Positions 58,606 to 64,000 of a DNA stretch of 64,000 nt are shown here, one piece after another; position 1 is the first letter of the stretch, and every line of letters starts with the position of its first letter. Source of the stretch: Steinernema hermaphroditum (Eukaryota > Nematoda > Chromadorea > Rhabditida > Steinernematidae); the NCBI GenBank assembly GCA_030435675.1, contig CM059623.1:13300092-13364091 (forward strand), in the 5' to 3' direction. The notes below the pieces were generated by a model. That model ran no database searches, was not told the DNA's origin, and worked only from the letters and a program-made list of their open reading frames with translations. The translations under genes were made by a program, and so were the position numbers.

Positions 58606-59890
58606 TGCTATAAATCTTGTGGTCGATGTGCGCTATTTTCTTGAGACTTCGTGCAGGCTGAAAACAGATCGAATTTTTGGCTTCCAGAGCCCTCATTTCC
58701 ATATGCAACTATAGTTTATGCATAGAATACAGCTTCGCAATAAGTTTGGACTAGATCAATTTCGACAAAAATCTCGATTTTCTGATATTGGACGAAATTT
58801 GTCTTAAACTGATCGTTATCATCTTTCCGTAATTCTTATAATTCACGGACTTCAGAGATTTTCAGTATATTTTCCTTGTTTGCTTTGTAGGCTTTATTTG
58901 ATTGCCAATACATGCAATCTTAGATCGGTTACAAAGTTTGCCAAAGACTCCTTTGGGTTCCATTCTCTGGGAAGTTAGCCACACCATAGAAAAACTTTCT
59001 TCATTTAAGCATTTTTGAAAGGAAAGGTTTTACAATGTTTTAAGTATTTTCCTGTTAAAAAGCTCATTTGCACGTTGGATCCTCAGGCTCATGAATTGCA
59101 GTTCTCAAGAAGCCCATTCGATTTAATTCAGTGTTTGGCTACATCACTGAACCATCAGGTTGTAGAATGAAAGAGTAACAAGTTATAAAATAAGACTTAA
59201 ACGCTGTACGCAAAACAAAACCATGAAATACTATAAATCTTTTGGACTACGCACGCTATTTCTTGAGATTTCCTGCCGAGATTGAAAATAGATCGAATTT
59301 TTGTAAGTTAGCGATATTTTTATTGTGTTCCTTGCTTTCTATAAAAAGCGATAAGGTTTAACAACATCAATCTATTTGAAAATCTCGAAACATCATCATT
59401 CCCATTAGCTGCAGTACTCAAGAAGAAAATTGCAGGATTTTAAGTCAATTTTTAGGCTCAGTAGTCGATTTGTCATGTTTCAGAATAAAAGAATAGTCAT
59501 AGTCAGTCAAGAATAGTCAGGTTGTTTCGTAATTTTTGGCTTCAATTTGTGTTGATAGTTTCACGATTTCTGTAAATCTTGCAATTCGTGAACTTCAAAG
59601 ATTTTCAATGTATGTTCCTTAATTTTTTTGCGTGCTTTCTTGATTATATGGATTTCGCTTGATCTTAGATTGCTTACTAATTGCAATTACCAATTTTACC
59701 AGATGCTCCATTGTGTTGCATGGTCTACGCGGAACGTTAACTACACGATAGAATCTTTCTTCGTTTAAGGATTTTTGTAATTACTGAGAATGTAACGAAA
59801 GCATGCTTCTGTAAGAAACGTTCATTTGTGTAGCATCTTTAGCCTAATAGATTGCAGTTCCAGGAATGATAAGTCAGGTATGATAAGTCA
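58606..59890 (+). repeat. Diverged tandem duplication, about 630-740 bp unit
   Basis: 58606-59162 resembles 59228-59890 in order: GCTATAAATCTTnTGG, GATCGAATTTTTG, CTTATAATTCnnGnACTTCA, TTAGATnGnTTAC, TAGAAnnnCTTTCTTCnTTTAA and GATTTTTG-type heptamers. Several ATTTTTG sit at matching places (58673/59297; 59011/59771), so some heptamers were copied with the unit. Confidence 0.65.
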
Positions 59891-60362
59891 GGAATGTTAA
59901 GTCAATGTTTGAGTGGTATCACAACGCATTCTATTGGGTTGATGCATTGAAAATGAGCCCCTTGGTAAACATCCTTTATTTTTACAATATTTACTCCTGG
60001 GGTATAATTGATTGGTGCGTTGTTGAGTACATTTAGCTCTCACTCTACATCATCATTGGCGGCTTGTCCGTTACATTCCTCTTGATGTTGCGGGTCTATT
60101 TTGTTTTTATGATCATTTTTTGGCACCTCGAGATGGCGAAATACGAAGTGATGTATGGACTTCCTATGGTAGCATTTGTGTGATGGACGGTGACTGCCTT
60201 CTACCACGTACATCCTTGGTTCTTGCCTATTGAATGCACCTACAGCTGCGGTCGTCGTATATCACAGCATGGGCTAACTCAAAAAGATGGCCGTTTCGGA
60301 TCACCATGTTCCATCAACTCCAATGTTTCCAAATGGTTAAGTACTATAACAGGGAACGGGGA

Positions 60363-60465
60363 CATGCAGCAGATAGCCATCTCTCACAGCTATCATGCCC
60401 ACATAGTGACTTCACGAGCTCATTTCTACTTTAAGGAAAAAGAGGCCAAATGTAGAAAAAATGGC
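60363..60465 (+). pseudogene. Coding-like fragment shared with 28.0 kb
   Basis: Encodes AISHSYHAHIVTSRAHFYFK and EAKCRKN, matching the minus-strand frame at 27983-28086. The open frame runs 60190-60549, starts without ATG and ends TGA. It may be an exon of an unrecognised gene or a repeat fragment. Confidence 0.4.
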
Positions 60466-61984
60466 CCTTGTATTCTTAAAAAATACGACTCTCCGAGGCC
60501 GTGTATTTTCAAGTTGACCCCCACAAAGGCTCTCCACTTTGAGCTGTGAGACTCATGTTCGTTGTTCGTATAGAGCTCTGTTAGCTCTATCTTACTGTCA
60601 TCTGTACGCGTCAGTAAATGAAGATATCAGAGAAAGCCACTGAGAATAAGGTGAAGAGGTCGAAAATTTGACCAAAACCATTTTTCGATTTTAAACCTCG
60701 GGTACTCTACGAACGAGGAATCCGAATGCGGGCCATAAAGTGGGCTGAAGTTGCTGATGCTAGCGGCAAATACCTTGATTAGATTGTGTGCCTTTTTGGT
60801 AATAAATATCTACTTTCAAAAAGGCTCATTTATTATGCATCAACCCAATACATTTCGTTTCCACCTCCTACTTTTCGTATAATTGCGTTGTAATAGTAAT
60901 GATGCTCGTCTTGAAACTAAAATCGTAAATGAAAAGAAGTCGGTGGGTTCTGATAAAATCGCCGTTATCAAAGGCCTATAATCTGTTTGGGTCTAGTTGG
61001 GGAGTGATGGCCTTCTTGGTAAGTAAGTGCTTCGCTCAACGTCTTCTGGGAGTCTCACTCACTCATTTTCTTTTCTCGAAACGTGTTTGATTTCCTGATA
61101 TTGCAAAGCAGACAGCAGTGATTCGTGATTTTGTTTACCGCGGCTCGTTCAACTCTTATCGAATAAGCTTGCTCTTAATGTTCACATAGACTGTTATGGT
61201 GGGATTTTGGAAAGCTAACGGTTGCGTATTGCGTTGTGTGAACGTGTGTAAATCAGCGGTCCAACAAATTCACATCTGTTACATAACGTATAATGTGCAT
61301 ATTCCGTATAAGGTCCGTTTTATTTTTGATCTAAGCTCGTATAGCGAGGAATTAATGAGGTCTGTGCAACTAAACGTTTTACTTAGATAGGGTATTCTTG
61401 TTTATCTATACCGCGCGACTTCCCGCGATTCTATCTTTCCTAAAACGCGGTTTTTAGTGATATGGTCCATGTTTCACAAAAATGGTTCTTCACAGAGAAA
61501 GAGAGCATCTTTCTGCACTATGTGACATTTATATATCCAGTAATATCTTTTGTATCTTTTTCTTTTTATCTTTTTTTGCGCATAAATTGACTGGGACTGG
61601 GAAGAGAAACTCGTATCATTTTTGGACTGGATTCGCGAATTATTGCATTGCTATGTATAGCGAAAGTAAGCCCTGTGTATTTTAAATTTAGCATGATAAA
61701 CCTTCCCAACTTGTTGTGCAGCTCCAGACCACGTCACTTCCCAGTCGTAGTTGACCTTTCGATTTCCGATCTGGTCGAATGCACACACTTCCCTGAATTC
61801 AGCGTTGTTTGCGATAACGACTTACTCGCCTTTGTGACTCATCGCCGCCGTTGTCTCCCCTTCACTACCAGATTTTCGTTTTTGACTTTTATGATTTCGC
61901 GCGCGCGAGTGTATGACTAAGCGCGAAGAGTGTGTTGTTTGCTCAACGAGCTCATTTTAAGATCAGAATTGAACCAAAGCCTAA

Positions 61985-62106
61985 ATGGGCGACCATGTCT
62001 TCCGTGCAAGCACGTCGACGACTACGGTAACAGAGACGGAACGGTTTCAGCTGGCACGCCAGGACGCCAGGACGTCGGGGAGCAGCCGGAAGAGTCCACT
62101 CGGCAG
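61985..62106 (+). CDS. Candidate first coding exon of a rightward gene
   Basis: ATG at 61985 opens MGDHVFRASTSTTTVTETER and runs 40 codons to a donor CAG|GTCAGT at 62106-62107. Codon use and sharp GC rise look coding. Same donor form as the candidate exon at 43.6 kb. Domain not recognised; downstream exons would lie beyond the window. Confidence 0.4.
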
Positions 62107-62899
62107 GTCAGTGCAAATGCATGTGGTCAAGCAGTTAGTGGTGGTGGTCTTTGTTGATATCTTTGCAATATTTCTGTCCCAAATAAGTACCGAGTACCAA
62201 GTCGGTTTTTTTATTTTTGTCACCGACCACATAAATTTGTTGGGCAGTTAACTAATTCAGTAATTCTGTCATGTACATTTTTGTGCAGGTTAGTTAATCC
62301 AGTCCAGTCTAGCATTAGAATAAAAGAACCAATGTTTTAAGTTGGAATATTTGTGGAAATATTTCTTTCTCTTCTTCAATGAGTGCTGCGCACGGATTTT
62401 TGCAAGAGTGTTGTACATTGGCTTCGCTTGGTACCTGTTCTTAATATCAATCTGATTTTCATTGCTTGCAGCTCAGTATGTATAGGTCATCATAATAGAT
62501 ATCTGTCCTGTATGTTTTGCTTGTGTTTGGTATAGTGAACATTAAACTAAAATATCACTTTTACGTTCGTTGGATGCTTATTCACTTACTCATTTCACTT
62601 ATTATTCTTTGACAGGAGCTTCGTAAACCACCGGAGAAATAAAAAGTAAAAATATCAATGTTCGGTTATATATGGCAGTCCGAACCCAGACGTTTGTCAT
62701 CGGAGGACTTATCGAGCTCTGCTCGATACGCTTTAGGAATCTAGCCAAACACTCACTATTACATAAAAACGTTACGTTATTCGTTTTGTAGCTGCTCTAA
62801 TTTCTGACCAATGACTTTGCAACTGTACAGCTCCTCGTACCGATTACACGTCACTTTCTTCTATCAAATTCGCACCCTTATCTCCGGTCCCTTTTCCAA

Positions 62900-63460
62900 T
62901 TTTTTGATGTCATTTCTCACCTTCCGTCCACCGTCCAAACTCTTACTATTGACACAGTCATCGAGATAACTCCGCTGGCGTTGACTCACTCATTGACTCA
63001 TCCACACCGGCTACACACGAAAGACACACGATGTCGTCGCCGTCCGCTTGCACAATGCGACGAAATATTGCGAACTGCTTTTTCGACACACGGCGGAAGA
63101 CACGTGCGCCCACAGCAAAACACATTTCCGCACACGCACTGATCTAGGATCGGTCGACCGTCCTTGAGAAGCGATTTTGAAATCATTTCGACACGTTCCC
63201 AAAAGGTCAGCGGTGCACTCCGATGGACTTATCTCTAGCGGCGACGAAGACCAAAAGACTGTAGCGTCATGTAATTGGCCGACAGGTGAGAGGTGACGTG
63301 ATTTATTTGCAAAGCGTGTACTCGACCGAAGTGACGTAGTTTTTTTGGCGAGGATACAATGCCGCCGAGTGGACCGGAGTGAGTGATGACGTGTGCCATT
63401 GGGGAGAGTTATGTGGCAACCTGTTTGAGGTGACGAAATGACGGATGAGGTAAAAGTTAA
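62900..63460. promoter_or_regulatory. CpG-enriched island
   Basis: CGACACACGG and CGTGCGCCC-type sequence with a 173-codon leftward frame (63011-63532). That frame is Ser/Arg/Thr-rich without domain or splice sites, so I do not call it a gene. Candidate regulatory region. Confidence 0.25.
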
Positions 63461-64000
63461 GCGAATGTGCTTGACGGAAATAGACACAAAAATAACACGC
63501 GTGACGAGGTTGACATCAGCGTTTTGACTCACCTAACTGTAAAGGTTATGGCTAAGCGTCTAGTCGCCGAAAACATATGTAAAACATTCGCCATTGAGTG
63601 ACACTTTCGATGATGCGATCAAGATAAAATCAGACGGAACGGTGTAAACAGATGTGTTCTTTGCTTTGTGGAACTATCGACCCTTTGTTTCGTTCTTTCC
63701 TAGATCCATATCAAGGCCACATGTGCTTGTCTCAAGTGCGTCATCAATAAATAGAGTTCTCTGTTCTGTTAAAAGTGCTGACGAGGATTACATTTTTGAA
63801 GTTCGGCTTTCTATGATTTGCCCTACGCTCTCCAGAGGTGAACGAATTCTCATTCAATTCTCATGAGCATGAAGAGGCACAGTATCACATGGTATTCGGC
63901 CGCGTTGTCTTGGCCTCGGTGCAGAGCCCGACATCAAAGTTAAAGAGGATTATCTCCTTGATAACGACAGGAACCCAGAAGACCTCACCACTGGTTAAAA

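Larger units (their letters stand above)
27529..63798 (-). repeat. Same heptamer with reversed orientation (ATTTTTG on +)
   Basis: 79 ATTTTTG against 10 CAAAAAT on +. Starts: 27529, 28155, 28804, 29670, 31211, 33953, 34202, 34370, 35031, 35457, 35769, 36004, 36778, 37465, 37516, 38870, 39269, 39974, 40261, 40545, 41461, 41973, 42040, 42305, 42404, 42529, 43240, 43891, 44752, 44868, 45017, 45137, 45210, 45417, 45469, 45646, 45807, 46121, 46510, 46838, 47240, 47407, 47753, 47999, 48150, 48881, 49229, 49717, 50062, 52236, 52481, 52524, 53388, 54012, 54856, 54872, 55037, 55433, 56064, 56158, 56535, 56709, 57025, 57597, 57846, 57994, 58010, 58463, 58673, 59011, 59297, 59532, 59771, 61322, 61618, 62213, 62277, 62396, 63792. 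Exceptions (CAAAAAT): 29802, 35313, 36389, 36896, 41936, 48061, 53688, 58766, 61477, 63487. The mariner at 50.1-51.4 kb has none. A copy at 35031 lies in an intron of the 34.5 kb gene, in sense orientation. Confidence 0.85.

Noticed and set aside
63011..63532. 173-codon leftward ORF
   Set aside because: Ser/Arg/Thr-rich frame in a CpG-rich block, no domain, no splice sites, start not ATG-supported; likely compositional.
114..63798. Heptamer as periodic An/Tn clusters
   Set aside because: Those are 10-base phased and not strand-oriented; here copies are hundreds of bases apart and oriented.

Overview
This window looks like nematode nuclear DNA, most likely from a low-density, long-intron rhabditid (clade V, strongylid-like) genome. 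The signs are introns of 37-60 bp with TTTCAG/TTTTAG acceptors, a phlebovirus-G2-type envelope relic of the kind carried by nematode LTR elements, a DD37D mariner, a PIF/Harbinger element with a MADF partner, and small secreted proteins (ShKT fold, three-finger fold, Gly/Tyr/Met-rich). The species is not identified. Nearly all gene models below were assembled by hand from splice sites and reading frames; none is confirmed by transcripts.

Layout. 0-18 kb is an A-rich, gene-poor desert with GC-rich islands, diverged local tandem duplications and a non-LTR retrotransposon 3' fragment. 18.4-23.4 kb is a retroelement graveyard: another non-LTR fragment, a large envelope-like ORF without recognisable pol, and an extra copy of part of that ORF. 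24.5-30.6 kb is the only compact gene cluster: a Gly/Tyr-rich secreted protein (+), two paralogous tail-anchored proteins (-), a ShKT-domain secreted protein (-) and a three-finger GPI-type protein (-). 31.0-33.9 kb is a PIF/Harbinger element. 34.5-35.2 kb is a clean three-exon gene of unknown family (+). 35.4-64 kb is again a desert, now T-rich, with a complete mariner at 50.1-51.4 kb, tandem duplications, a dispersed hairpin element and a few candidate first exons.

The strongest unexplained signal is a strongly over-represented, oriented heptamer. CAAAAAT lies on the + strand 62 times in 0-27.2 kb (10 in the opposite orientation). From 27.5 kb to the end the orientation flips: 79 copies read ATTTTTG on + against 10 CAAAAAT. 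The flip falls in the small-gene cluster and goes with a change from A>T to T>A on the + strand. Recent transposons mostly lack the heptamer. Either it is a transcript-level U-rich motif (AUUUUUG) in very long introns or leaders of two divergent genes, or it is a DNA-level polar sequence pointing toward about 27 kb. Candidate first exons (leftward at about 1.0 kb, rightward at 43.6 and 62.0 kb) agree with the divergent-transcription reading.
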